Below are positions 35,867 to 43,843 of a stretch of DNA of 64,000 nucleotides, piece after piece. The notes beneath the pieces were generated by a model. That model was not told the DNA's origin and did not search any database. It worked only from the letters and a program-made list of their open reading frames with translations. Position 1 is the stretch's first letter. Each line of letters begins with the position of its first letter. The DNA is from Streptomyces filamentosus (GTDB lineage: Bacteria; Actinomycetota; Actinomycetes; Streptomycetales; Streptomycetaceae), in NCBI RefSeq assembly GCF_014654895.1, contig NZ_BNBE01000001.1, positions 992,001 to 1,056,000 on the forward strand, written 5' to 3'. Both the position numbers and the translations under genes were made by a program.

Positions 35867-36898
35867 ATGACCGACCTCCACCCCTTCATCGCGGGCCTGC
35901 CCAAGGCCGAGCTGCACGTCCACCACGTGGGCTCCGCCTCTCCCCGGATCGTCTCCGAACTGGCCGCCCGGCACCCCGACTCCAAGGTCCCCACGGACCC
36001 GGAGGCGCTGGCCGACTACTTCACCTTCACCGACTTCGCGCACTTCATCGACGTGTACCTGTCCGTCGTGGACCTGGTGCGCACCCCGGAGGACGTCCGG
36101 CTGCTGACCTTCGAGGTCGCCCGGGACATGGCCCGGCAGAACGTCCGCTACGCCGAGCTGACCATCACCCCGTACTCCTCCACCCGCCGGGGCATCGACG
36201 AGCGGGCCTTCATGGCGGCGATCGAGGACGCCCGCAAGGCGGCCGAGGCCGAGTTCGGCACCGTGCTGCGCTGGTGCTTCGACATCCCCGGCGAGGCCGG
36301 CCTGGAGTCCGCGGAGGAGACCGCGCGGCTCGCCACCACCGACGGCATCCGCCCCGAGGGCCTCGTCTCCTTCGGCCTCGGCGGCCCGGAGATCGGGGTG
36401 CCGCGCCCGCAGTTCAAGCCGTACTTCGACCGGGCCCGGGCGGCCGGGCTGCACTCGGTGCCGCACGCGGGCGAGACGACCGGTCCGGAGACGGTGTGGG
36501 ACGCGATCCGCGAGCTGGGCGCCGAGCGCATCGGCCACGGCACCAGCTCCGTCCGGGACCCCGAGCTCCTCGCGTACCTGGCGGAGCACCGGATCGCCCT
36601 GGAGGTCTGCCCGACCTCCAACATCGCGACCCGCGCGGTGACCACGCTCGACGAGCACCCGATCCGGCAGATGGTGGACGCCGGGGTGCTGGTGACGGTC
36701 AACAGCGACGACCCGCCGATGTTCGGCACCGACCTGAACAACGAGTACGCGGTGGCCGCCCGGCTCCTCGGCCTCGACGAGCGCGGTCTCGCCGGACTCG
36801 CGAAGAACGCCGTGGAGGCGTCCTTCCTCGACCCGGCCGGCAAGGACCGGCTGGCCGCCGAGATCGACACGTACACGGAGGAGTGGCTGGCGCGCTGA
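35867..36898 (+). CDS. Adenosine-deaminase-family protein, probable aminodeoxyfutalosine deaminase
   Basis: A 343-residue TIM-barrel deaminase. Metal ligands HVH (17-19), the substrate/metal His in HAGET, the HGTS motif and the final Asp pair NSDDPP are all present. The first motif reads ELHVHHVGSA instead of ELHVHLEGT, which marks a subgroup distinct from classical adenosine deaminases. Established: a Streptomyces avermitilis enzyme of this COG (Sav2595) deaminates 6-aminodeoxyfutalosine in menaquinone synthesis. Inference: this gene is its orthologue. The ATG at 35867 gives MTDLHPFIAG. It is followed 21 nt later by the GDPD gene. Confidence 0.82.
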   Translation: MTDLHPFIAGLPKAELHVHHVGSASPRIVSELAARHPDSKVPTDPEALADYFTFTDFAHFIDVYLSVVDLVRTPEDVRLLTFEVARDMARQNVRYAELTITPYSSTRRGIDERAFMAAIEDARKAAEAEFGTVLRWCFDIPGEAGLESAEETARLATTDGIRPEGLVSFGLGGPEIGVPRPQFKPYFDRARAAGLHSVPHAGETTGPETVWDAIRELGAERIGHGTSSVRDPELLAYLAEHRIALEVCPTSNIATRAVTTLDEHPIRQMVDAGVLVTVNSDDPPMFGTDLNNEYAVAARLLGLDERGLAGLAKNAVEASFLDPAGKDRLAAEIDTYTEEWLAR

Positions 36899-36919
36899 GC
36901 CCCGCCCGAGAATGGCCCC

Positions 36920-37609
36920 ATGCGATCCGTCACTGTCGTAGGCCACCGCGGCGACCCGTACCGCGCCCGTGAGAACACCCTCCCCTCGATCGCCTCCGCC
37001 TTCGGGCGGGGCGCGGACGTGGTCGAGGTCGACGTCCGGCTGACGAAGGACCAGGTGCCGGTCCTGCTGCACGACGACACCCTGAAGCGGCTGTGGGGCC
37101 ACGACCGGGCCCTGTCCTCGCTCTCCCACGAGGAGCTGCGCGCCCTCACCGGCGGCGGGGTGCCGACGCTGCGGGAGGCGCTGCTCGCGGCCGGGGCGCA
37201 CCGGCTGATGCTCGACCTGCCCGGCGGGAACGAGGCGTCGGTGCGGAAGATCGTCGGCGCGGTCCGCGAGGCGGGGGCCGGGGAGCGGGTCCTGTACTGC
37301 GCGGGCTCGGTCGCGATGCTCCAGGTGCGGGCCGCCGACCCGCACGCGGAGATCGCGCTGACCTGGACCTCGCTGGCCCCGCCGCGGCCGGTGCTGCTGG
37401 ACGCGGTCCGGCCGAAGTGGCTCAACTACCGCTTCGGGCTGGTGAGTCCGGCGCTGACCGAGCGGGTGCACCGGGACGGGCTGCTCGTCTCGGCCTGGAC
37501 TCCGGACACCCGCAGGACCATGCGTAGGCTGATCGCGAACGGGGTCGACTCGATCACCACCAACCGGGTCGACGTACTCGCCGCCGTCCTGCGAAAGGCT
37601 CCCTCATGA
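36920..37609 (+). CDS. Glycerophosphodiester phosphodiesterase family protein
   Basis: A 229-residue cytoplasmic GDPD-fold enzyme hydrolysing glycerophosphodiesters to glycerol 3-phosphate and an alcohol. Metal and catalytic residues: GHRGD (8-12) with RENTL (16-20), the EVDVRLTKD segment with its acidic pair, and LLHDDTLKR with the second catalytic His. The C-terminal ANGVDSITTNRVD is the standard closing motif. The ATG is at 36920. It overlaps the next gene by 4 bases (ATGA). Confidence 0.88.
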   Translation: MRSVTVVGHRGDPYRARENTLPSIASAFGRGADVVEVDVRLTKDQVPVLLHDDTLKRLWGHDRALSSLSHEELRALTGGGVPTLREALLAAGAHRLMLDLPGGNEASVRKIVGAVREAGAGERVLYCAGSVAMLQVRAADPHAEIALTWTSLAPPRPVLLDAVRPKWLNYRFGLVSPALTERVHRDGLLVSAWTPDTRRTMRRLIANGVDSITTNRVDVLAAVLRKAPS

Positions 37610-38385
37610 ACAACCGGATCCGCACCGACATCGCCCACAACGCCCGGGTGTGGAACTACTGGCTGGGCGGCAAGGACAACTACCCGGTGGACCGGGCGGT
37701 CGGCGACCAGGTCACCTCCTTCTACCCGAGCATCGGCGAGGTCGCCCGCGCGGACCGGGCGTTCCTCGGCCGTGCGGTGACCCGGCTGGCCGCCGGGGAG
37801 GGCGTCCGCCAGTTCCTCGACATCGGCACGGGGCTGCCGACCGCCGACAACACCCACGAGGTGGCGCAGCGGATCGTGCCGGACGCGCGGATCGTCTACG
37901 TCGACAACGACCCGATCGTCCTCACCCACGCCCGGGCGCTGCTGACCAGCTCCCCCGAGGGCGTCACCGAGTACGTGGACGCCGACGCCCACGACCCGGA
38001 GAAGGTCCTGGCCGGGGCCGCCGAGGTGCTCGACCTGTCGCGCCCGGTGGCGGTGCTGATGCTCGGCCTCCTCAACTTCGTGATGGACACGGACGAGGCC
38101 CGGTCGATCGTGCGGACGCTGATGGCGGCCGTGCCGTCCGGCAGCCACCTCGTCCTCACCCACCCCACGCTCGACCCGGAGCTCGGCGGCGAGGGCAACG
38201 TGGCGGCGATGGCCTTCTGGAACGAGAACGCCACCCCGCCCATCACCGCCCGCACCCGCGAGGAGTTCGCCTCCTTCTTCGACGGCCTGGAGCTCCTCGA
38301 CCCGGGCATCGTCTCCTGCTCCCGCTGGGGTGCCCCGGAGGCCGCCGCGGTGGCCCAGTTCGGCGCGGTGGCCCGCAAGCCGTGA
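37606..38385 (+). CDS. DUF574-type SAM-dependent methyltransferase
   Basis: A 259-residue protein of the abundant actinobacterial DUF574 family. The signature start (HNARVWNYWLGGKDNYPVDRAVG, about 11-33), the SAM-binding QFLDIGTGLPT (about 70-79) and VDNDPIVL are clear. Its substrate is not known. It is translationally coupled to the GDPD gene by ATGA, so a shared pathway is possible but nothing in the motifs says which. Confidence 0.88.
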   Translation: MNNRIRTDIAHNARVWNYWLGGKDNYPVDRAVGDQVTSFYPSIGEVARADRAFLGRAVTRLAAGEGVRQFLDIGTGLPTADNTHEVAQRIVPDARIVYVDNDPIVLTHARALLTSSPEGVTEYVDADAHDPEKVLAGAAEVLDLSRPVAVLMLGLLNFVMDTDEARSIVRTLMAAVPSGSHLVLTHPTLDPELGGEGNVAAMAFWNENATPPITARTREEFASFFDGLELLDPGIVSCSRWGAPEAAAVAQFGAVARKP

Positions 38386-38409
38386 GGCGGGGACCGGTGC
38401 GGGGGCCGG

Positions 38410-39060
38410 TCACCAGCGGTTCCAGTGCAGGACCTGTTCGCGCGGGATGCGGCGGGCGGGGCGGAAGTCGGTGCCGACGGTGTACGCGACCGGGATGAAG
38501 GCGGCCTGCATGACCTCCTCGTACGGGATGCCGAGCTCGGCCGCGAACTCCCTTTCCAGCGGCAGGTTCCCGGTGGTCCACACGGTGCCGAGGCCGCGTT
38601 CGCGGGCGGCCAGCATGAAGCTCCACGCGGCGGGCAGGATCGATCCCCAGGTGCCGGCCTGGTGGGTGACGGAGAGGCCCTCGGTGCGTCCCTCCACGCA
38701 GGGGATGACGTAGGCGGGCACCTCGTGCAGGTGCCGGTGGAGGTGGCCGACGCCCGCGTACACCCGGTCCATCACCCCCGGCGCGACCTCGGCCCTGCGC
38801 ACGTCCCGGTCGGGCAGCGGCTGGTGGGCGCCGGGCGCGACCAGGCTCGCCCGCCACAGGTCGGCGAGGACGGCCCGGCGGGCCGGGTCGGTGACGATCA
38901 CGAAGTGCCAGCGCTGCCGGTTGCGGCCGGTGGGCGCCTGGACGGCGAGGTCGACGCACTCCTCCAGGAGGGTCCGGGGCACCGGCCGGGTGAGGTCGAG
39001 CCGGTGCCGGACGGCCCGGGTGGTGGAGAGCAGGGTGTCGGAAGTGAGGCGGAGGTTCAT
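38410..39060 (-). CDS. Nitroreductase family protein
   Basis: A 216-residue flavin oxidoreductase. FMN-contact regions: RHRLDLTRPVP, APTGRNRQRWHFVIVTD (about 42-58) and the C-terminal GLGTVWTTGNLPLER. It probably reduces a nitro- or quinone-like compound with NAD(P)H. The start is the ATG at 39060. It is divergent from an IclR regulator with a palindrome between the two, so it is a likely target of that regulator. Confidence 0.88.
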   Translation of the reverse strand: MNLRLTSDTLLSTTRAVRHRLDLTRPVPRTLLEECVDLAVQAPTGRNRQRWHFVIVTDPARRAVLADLWRASLVAPGAHQPLPDRDVRRAEVAPGVMDRVYAGVGHLHRHLHEVPAYVIPCVEGRTEGLSVTHQAGTWGSILPAAWSFMLAARERGLGTVWTTGNLPLEREFAAELGIPYEEVMQAAFIPVAYTVGTDFRPARRIPREQVLHWNRW

Positions 39061-39103
39061 GCATGGAGCCTCGTACGGGCCGGACGGGGGCGGGAAGTCC
39101 GGC

Positions 39104-39120
39104 CTTTCACTGAGTGGAAG
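39104..39120. promoter_or_regulatory. Candidate IclR operator
   Basis: CTTTCACT-G-AGTGGAAG, a 17-bp near-perfect palindrome (7 of 8 positions pair), lies in the 74-nt gap between the divergent nitroreductase and IclR genes, overlapping the expected promoters. Confidence 0.5.
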
Positions 39121-39134
39121 ACGAGGGGGACGGG

Positions 39135-39827
39135 ATGGCGGACGGGGCGGGCGGCAGCGTGGCGGGGCGGCTCTTGTCGGTGCTCGACGCCTTCGGGGAC
39201 GGCGGTCCGGTGGCGCTGCGGCTGACCGACATCGCGGCGCGGACGGGGCTTCCGGCGCCGACGGCGCTGCGGCTGGTGCGGGAGCTGGTGGCCTGGGGCG
39301 GTCTGGAGCGGGGCACGGACGGGCGGTACCGGCTGGGGCTCCGGCTGCGGGTGCTCGGCGCGGCGGCGCCCTGTCCGCGCGGGCTCCTCGACGCGGCGCT
39401 GCCGGCGCTGCGGGCGCTGGGCGCCAGGACCGGGGGCCACGCGGACCTCGCGGTGCGCTCCGCCCCTCCGTCCGGCGGGGTGCTGTGCCTGGTGAGCGGG
39501 GAGCGGCCGCCGCCGCACGCGACGGCGTACGGGCAGGTGCTGCTGGCCGCCCCACCGGTGGAGCGGCCCCGGTTCACCCGGCACACGGTGGTGGCGCCGG
39601 GTGCGCTGGCGGGCCGGCTGGCGCGGGTGCGGGCGGCGGGACTGGCGGTCTGCGCGGAGGAGTTCCGGCTGGGCGAGGTGTCGGTGGCCGCGCCGGTGCG
39701 GGGCCCGGCGGGGACGGTCGCCGCGCTGGGCGTGACCGTGCCCACCGGCGTGCCGCTGGACCGGGTGGCGGCGGCGGTCCGGGAGGCGGCTAGGCGGGTA
39801 CGGCCGCCGGAGCCGCCGCCGTCGTGA
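39135..39827 (+). CDS. IclR family transcriptional regulator
   Basis: A 230-residue regulator with an N-terminal winged helix (about 8-65: LLSVLDAFGD, LRLTDIAARTGLPAPTALRLVRELV) and a C-terminal effector domain of IclR type. The ATG at 39135 follows GAGGGGG by 6 nt; a GTG at 39114 is the alternative. It is divergent from the nitroreductase and possibly autoregulatory. Its last 38 bases overlap the convergent membrane protein gene at 39790. Confidence 0.85.
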   Translation: MADGAGGSVAGRLLSVLDAFGDGGPVALRLTDIAARTGLPAPTALRLVRELVAWGGLERGTDGRYRLGLRLRVLGAAAPCPRGLLDAALPALRALGARTGGHADLAVRSAPPSGGVLCLVSGERPPPHATAYGQVLLAAPPVERPRFTRHTVVAPGALAGRLARVRAAGLAVCAEEFRLGEVSVAAPVRGPAGTVAALGVTVPTGVPLDRVAAAVREAARRVRPPEPPPS

Positions 39828-40329
39828 CGGCCTCCAGCCGCTTGACGAGCCGGCGGACGTGGAGCAGCGGCAGGATGCCGACGACGCCGAAGGACATGTC
39901 GATCACCGACCACCAGAAGGGGATGTCCCGGATCGGTCCGCAGATCAGGGCGAGGGGGATGATCCCGGCGCAGGCGATCATGCCGAACTCGACGACCCAG
40001 ACGTTGCGGACCGGGTCGCGGTAGGGCCCGAGGAAGGCGACGGCGATGACGAGGTGCGCGAAGGCCAGCCAGTCGGTGCCGTAGAGGAGGTACGGGGCCT
40101 CCTCCCCGGCCGCCTCGACCCCGCCGGCCACCCGGTGGATCCACTCGGCGAGCCCCGGCAGGGCGTCCGCGACGGGGGCGGCCCATCCCGTCAGGGACGA
40201 GTCGAGCCAGCGGAGTTCGGTGACGAGCGGGAAGGCGGTGACCCCGCTCAGCACGAGGCAGACGACGAAGAGGATCAGCCATGCGCGAATGCGCGCGAGA
40301 AGGGCTCTCGGCCCGTTCGAGTCGCTCAT
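39790..40329 (-). CDS. Four-helix membrane protein of unknown function
   Basis: A 179-residue protein with four predicted membrane segments (WLILFVVCLVLSGVTAFPLV, LAFAHLVIAVAFLGP, FGMIACAGIIPLALICG, FWWSVIDMSFGVVGILPLL). The pattern of short loops with conserved-looking Arg/Asp (GPYRDPVRN, CGPIRDIPFWW) suggests a conserved family, but I cannot name a function. The ATG is at 40329. It lies 62 nt downstream of the second PotD on the same strand. Confidence 0.75.
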   Translation of the reverse strand: MSDSNGPRALLARIRAWLILFVVCLVLSGVTAFPLVTELRWLDSSLTGWAAPVADALPGLAEWIHRVAGGVEAAGEEAPYLLYGTDWLAFAHLVIAVAFLGPYRDPVRNVWVVEFGMIACAGIIPLALICGPIRDIPFWWSVIDMSFGVVGILPLLHVRRLVKRLEAVTTAAAPAAVPA

Positions 40330-40391
40330 GAGGGCAGCGTACGCCCCTCTTGAACGTGTTCAGAAACGAGGGTCCTCCGGGTGCGCGGGGG

Positions 40392-41579
40392 TCACAGCCC
40401 GACGATCCCGTTCCAGCGCCTGGTGAACTCCCGTCGTTCGGAGGCGGCGATGTCGCGGGCGATGGCGAGGCGGGTGCGCATCTCCTTGTCGGGGAAGATC
40501 AGCGGGTCCTCGGCGAGGGCGGCCAGTTCCCCGTCTCCGGAGTCGGCGAGGACGGCCTGGGCGGCGGGGACGGGGCAGACGTAGTTGACCCAGGCGGCGA
40601 GTTCGGCGGCGACCTCGGGCTCGTAGTAGTAGTCGACCAGCTTCTCGGCGTTGGCCTTGTGGCGGGCGAGGTTGGGGACCATCAGCGACTCGGCCCACAG
40701 CTCGCCGCCCTCCTCGGGGACGACGAACTCGATGTCGGGGTCGTCGGCCTGGAGCTGGATGACGTCGCCGGAGTACGCCTGGCAGGCCAGCACGTCGCCG
40801 GCGGCGAGGTCCTTGATGTAGTCGTTGCCGGTGAAGCGGCGGATGTGCTTCTCGCGGACCAGCGCCTCGATCTGGTCGCAGACGGCGTGGAAGTCGTCGG
40901 CGGTCCAGCGGGTGACGTCGGCGCCGTTGCCCTGCATCAGCAGGGAGACGGCCTCGTCGAGGCCGGAGAGGAGGGTGACCTTGCCGCGCAGCTCGGCGTC
41001 CCACAGCTGGCGGGTGGAGCGCAGCTCGCGGCCGAGCCTGCGCCGGTTGTAGGCGATGCCGGTGATGCCGGACTGCCAGGGCACGGAGTGGGTGCGGCCG
41101 GGGTCGAAGGCGGGGCGGCGCAGCTGGGGGTCGAGGTTGCGGTCGACGTTCGGCTGGGCGGCGCGGTCCATCTCCTGGACCCAGCCGAGGCGGACGAAGC
41201 GGGCGGCCATCCAGTCGCTGACGACGATGAGGTCGCGGTCGGTCCGCTGCCCGTTCATGAGGGCCGGTCCGACCTTGCCGAAGAACTCGTCGTTGTCGTT
41301 GATCTCCTCGGTGTAGCGGACGGAGATCCCGGTGCGCTCGCGGAAGGCGTCGAGGGTGGGCCGCTTCTGCGTGTCGGTGTCGTCGGTGTCGATGTAGAGC
41401 GGCCAGTTGGCGAAGGTGACGCTCCGCTCGCGGGCGGACAGGTCGCGCCCGGCCCGCTCGTCCTCGGCGACGTAGGCGGGCCTCACCCCGCAGGCGGCGA
41501 GGAGCCCGGTGGCCCCGGCCGCGCCGAGCCCCCTCAGGACGGACCGGCGGGGGAGGGGGTTTCTGGCGATCGCTCTCAC
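40392..41579 (-). CDS. Second PotD-type polyamine-binding lipoprotein (orphan)
   Basis: A 395-residue extracytoplasmic binding protein, clearly paralogous to the PotD at 31585 (shared motifs YTEEINDNDEFF, SDWMAARFVRLGW, FTGNDYIKDL, YSGDVIQLQ). The Tat-type signal PRRSVLRGLG and the lipobox LAAC place it on the cell surface. No permease or ATPase gene adjoins it, so it probably delivers ligand to the PotABC importer or acts as a sensor. The GTG at 41579 starts right at the signal; the frame is open to 41642. It lies downstream of an aldehyde dehydrogenase, but a strong hairpin separates the two. Confidence 0.88.
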   Translation of the reverse strand: MRAIARNPLPRRSVLRGLGAAGATGLLAACGVRPAYVAEDERAGRDLSARERSVTFANWPLYIDTDDTDTQKRPTLDAFRERTGISVRYTEEINDNDEFFGKVGPALMNGQRTDRDLIVVSDWMAARFVRLGWVQEMDRAAQPNVDRNLDPQLRRPAFDPGRTHSVPWQSGITGIAYNRRRLGRELRSTRQLWDAELRGKVTLLSGLDEAVSLLMQGNGADVTRWTADDFHAVCDQIEALVREKHIRRFTGNDYIKDLAAGDVLACQAYSGDVIQLQADDPDIEFVVPEEGGELWAESLMVPNLARHKANAEKLVDYYYEPEVAAELAAWVNYVCPVPAAQAVLADSGDGELAALAEDPLIFPDKEMRTRLAIARDIAASERREFTRRWNGIVGL

Positions 41580-41640
41580 CCGCGAAGCATCCCGTCCGGC
41601 CGCGAACCCCCGCAATGGACGGTCCGTCGAGCGGCACGGC

Positions 41641-41688
41641 ACGGCCCCGACACCTTGTCGATCACTGGTCGACGGGTGCCGGGGCCGT
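41641..41688 (-). terminator. Hairpin between aldehyde dehydrogenase and second potD
   Basis: Arms 41641-41654 and 41675-41688 pair over 14 positions with one mismatch (ACGGCCCCG with CGGGGCCGT at the base), and GTCGA/TCGAC pair inside. It starts 20 nt past the dehydrogenase stop. Confidence 0.7.
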
Positions 41689-41708
41689 ACGCGGTGCTAC
41701 CGGGCGGT

Positions 41709-43145
41709 TCAGCCCAGGGAGGTCATCACGTGCTTGATGCGCGTGTAGTCCTCGAAGCCGTACGCGGAGAGGTCCTTGCCGTAGCCGGACTTCTTGAAGC
41801 CGCCGTGCGGCATCTCGGCGACCAGCGGGATGTGGGTGTTGATCCACACGCAGCCGAAGTCGAGCACCTTGGACATGCGCATGGCGCGCTGGTGGTCCTT
41901 GGTCCAGACGGAGGAGGCGAGGGCGTACTCGACGCCGTTGGCGTACTCGACGGCCTGGGCCTCGTCGGCGAAGGGCTGGACGGTGATGACCGGGCCGAAG
42001 ACCTCGTTCTGGACGATCTCGTCGTCCTGCTTGAGGCCGGAGACGACGGTGGGGGCGTAGAAGTAGCCCTTGTCGCCGACGCGGTGGCCGCCGGCCTCGA
42101 CCTTGGCGTGGGCCGGGAGGCGGTCGATGAAGCCGGAGACCTGCTTCAGCTGGTTGGCGTTGTTCAGCGGGCCGTAGAGCACGTCCTCGTCGTCCGGCTG
42201 CCCGGTCTTCGTCTCGCTCGCGGCCTTGGCGAGGGCGGCGACGAACTCGTCGTGGATGGACTCGTGGACGAGCACGCGGGTGGCGGCGGTGCAGTCCTGG
42301 CCGGCGTTGAAGAAGCCGGCGACGGAGATGTCCTCGACGGCCTTGGCGATGTCGGTGTCCTCGAAGACCACGACGGGGGCCTTGCCGCCCAGCTCCAGGT
42401 GGACGCGCTTGACGTCCTTGGCCGCCGACTCGGCGACCTGCATGCCGGCCCGGACGGAGCCGGTGATGGAGGCCATCGCCGGGGTCGGGTGCTCGACCAT
42501 CGCGCGGCCGGTCTCGCGGTCGCCGCACAGGACGTTGAAGACGCCCTTGGGGACGATGGAGCCGATGATCTCGGCCATCAGGACGGTGGAGGCCGGGGTG
42601 GTGTCCGAGGGCTTGAGGACGACCGTGTTGCCCGCGGCGAGGGCCGGGGCGAACTTCCACACGGCCATCATCATCGGGTAGTTCCACGGCGCGACCTGCG
42701 CGCAGACGCCGACCGGCTCGCGGCGGACGATGGAGGTCATGCCCTCCATGTACTCGCCGGCGGAGCGGCCCTCCAGCAGACGGGCGGCACCCGCGAAGAA
42801 GCGGATCTGGTCCACCATCGGCGGGACCTCCTCGCTCGCGGTGAGGGCGACCGGCTTGCCGGTGTTCTCGACCTCGGCGGCGATCAGCTCCTCGGCGCGC
42901 TCCTCGAAGGCGTCGGCGATCTTGAGGAGCACCTTCTGGCGCTCGGACGGCGTGGTGTCGCGCCAGGCGGGGAAGGCGGCCGCGGCGGCCTCCATGGCGG
43001 CGTCGACGTCGGCCTGGCCGGAGAGCGGGGAGGTGGCGTACACCTCACCGGTGGCCGGGTTGATCACGTCGATGGTGCGGCCGTCGGCCGCGTCGCGGAA
43101 CTCCCCGTCGATGTAGTTACGCAGCCGGCGCAGCTCGGTGGTCAC
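41709..43145 (-). CDS. Gamma-aminobutyraldehyde dehydrogenase
   Basis: A 478-residue aldehyde dehydrogenase of the PuuC/PatD type. It has APWNYPMMMAVWK, LKPSDTTPAST, the base Glu in LELGGKAP, the nucleophilic Cys in NAGQDCTAATR and EMPHGGFKKSGYGKDLSAYGFEDYT. It oxidises the aminoaldehydes formed from putrescine to GABA (inferred). The GTG at 43145 follows AGGAGG by 8 nt. It is divergent from the Lrp gene, with a sigma-70-type promoter between them, and the aminotransferase downstream of lrp could supply its substrate. Confidence 0.93.
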   Translation of the reverse strand: MTTELRRLRNYIDGEFRDAADGRTIDVINPATGEVYATSPLSGQADVDAAMEAAAAAFPAWRDTTPSERQKVLLKIADAFEERAEELIAAEVENTGKPVALTASEEVPPMVDQIRFFAGAARLLEGRSAGEYMEGMTSIVRREPVGVCAQVAPWNYPMMMAVWKFAPALAAGNTVVLKPSDTTPASTVLMAEIIGSIVPKGVFNVLCGDRETGRAMVEHPTPAMASITGSVRAGMQVAESAAKDVKRVHLELGGKAPVVVFEDTDIAKAVEDISVAGFFNAGQDCTAATRVLVHESIHDEFVAALAKAASETKTGQPDDEDVLYGPLNNANQLKQVSGFIDRLPAHAKVEAGGHRVGDKGYFYAPTVVSGLKQDDEIVQNEVFGPVITVQPFADEAQAVEYANGVEYALASSVWTKDHQRAMRMSKVLDFGCVWINTHIPLVAEMPHGGFKKSGYGKDLSAYGFEDYTRIKHVMTSLG

Positions 43146-43213
43146 TTGCCACCCCTCCTGTCACTTTCGTTCCGCACGGCCTTGTGCGGGCGTCCCGATG
43201 GGTGAGACACCTC

Positions 43214-43241
43214 AGCCTACTTGTTCGGCTGACGCTTTCAA
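43214..43241 (-). promoter_or_regulatory. Promoter of the aldehyde dehydrogenase
   Basis: On the minus strand TTGAAA (complement of 43236-43241) is followed after 16 nt by TAGGCT (complement of 43214-43219). The divergent Lrp gene starts about 110 nt away, so the region between may bind the Lrp regulator. Confidence 0.5.
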
Positions 43242-43349
43242 CAGCCCCGGGCCCCCTCGACTTCGGATTCAGTGCCTCCGGAGCCCGCAGACAACGAATT
43301 ACATCGCTCCGGGGTTGCGCCACTGCGCATCTCGGTGCACAGTGAGGAC

Positions 43350-43841
43350 GTGGCCAGTCGAAGCGCAGACTCCAGAACCGGAACCGGTTCGTCCCCGACG
43401 ATCGATGCCGTCTCCCTGGCGATCATCGAGCAGCTCCAGGAGGACGGCCGCCGCCCCTACGCCGCCATCGGCAAGGCCGTCGGCCTCTCCGAAGCGGCCG
43501 TGCGGCAGCGCGTCCAGAAGCTCCTCGACCAGGGCGTCATGCAGATCGTCGCCGTCACCGACCCGCTCACCGTGGGCCTGAGGCGACAGGCGATGGTCGG
43601 CATCCACGTCGAGGGTGACCTGGATCCGGTCGCGGAGGCGCTCACCGACATGCCCGAGTGCGAGTACGTGGTGATGACCGCGGGCTCCTTCGACCTGATG
43701 GTGGAGATCGTCTGCGAGGACGACGACCACCTTCTGGAAGTGATCAACAAGCGGATCCGCACGCTCCCCGGCGTGCGCTCCACCGAGAGCTTCGTCTACC
43801 TGAAGCTCAAGAAGCAGACCTACATGTGGGGAACCCGATAG
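43350..43841 (+). CDS. Lrp/AsnC family transcriptional regulator
   Basis: A 163-residue regulator. The DNA-binding winged helix (about 20-70: IIEQLQEDGRRPYAAIGKAVGLSEAAVRQRVQKL) is followed by the ligand-binding RAM domain (about 85-155, GSFDLMVEIVCEDDDHLLEVI). The C-terminal LKLKKQTYMWGTR is characteristic of the Streptomyces orthologues next to putrescine aminotransferase. The GTG at 43350 is chosen from the remembered family start MASRSADSR; another GTG at 43335 is in frame. It ends 2 nt before the aminotransferase gene, so it is co-transcribed with it. Confidence 0.9.
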   Translation: MASRSADSRTGTGSSPTIDAVSLAIIEQLQEDGRRPYAAIGKAVGLSEAAVRQRVQKLLDQGVMQIVAVTDPLTVGLRRQAMVGIHVEGDLDPVAEALTDMPECEYVVMTAGSFDLMVEIVCEDDDHLLEVINKRIRTLPGVRSTESFVYLKLKKQTYMWGTR

Positions 43842-43843
43842 CC

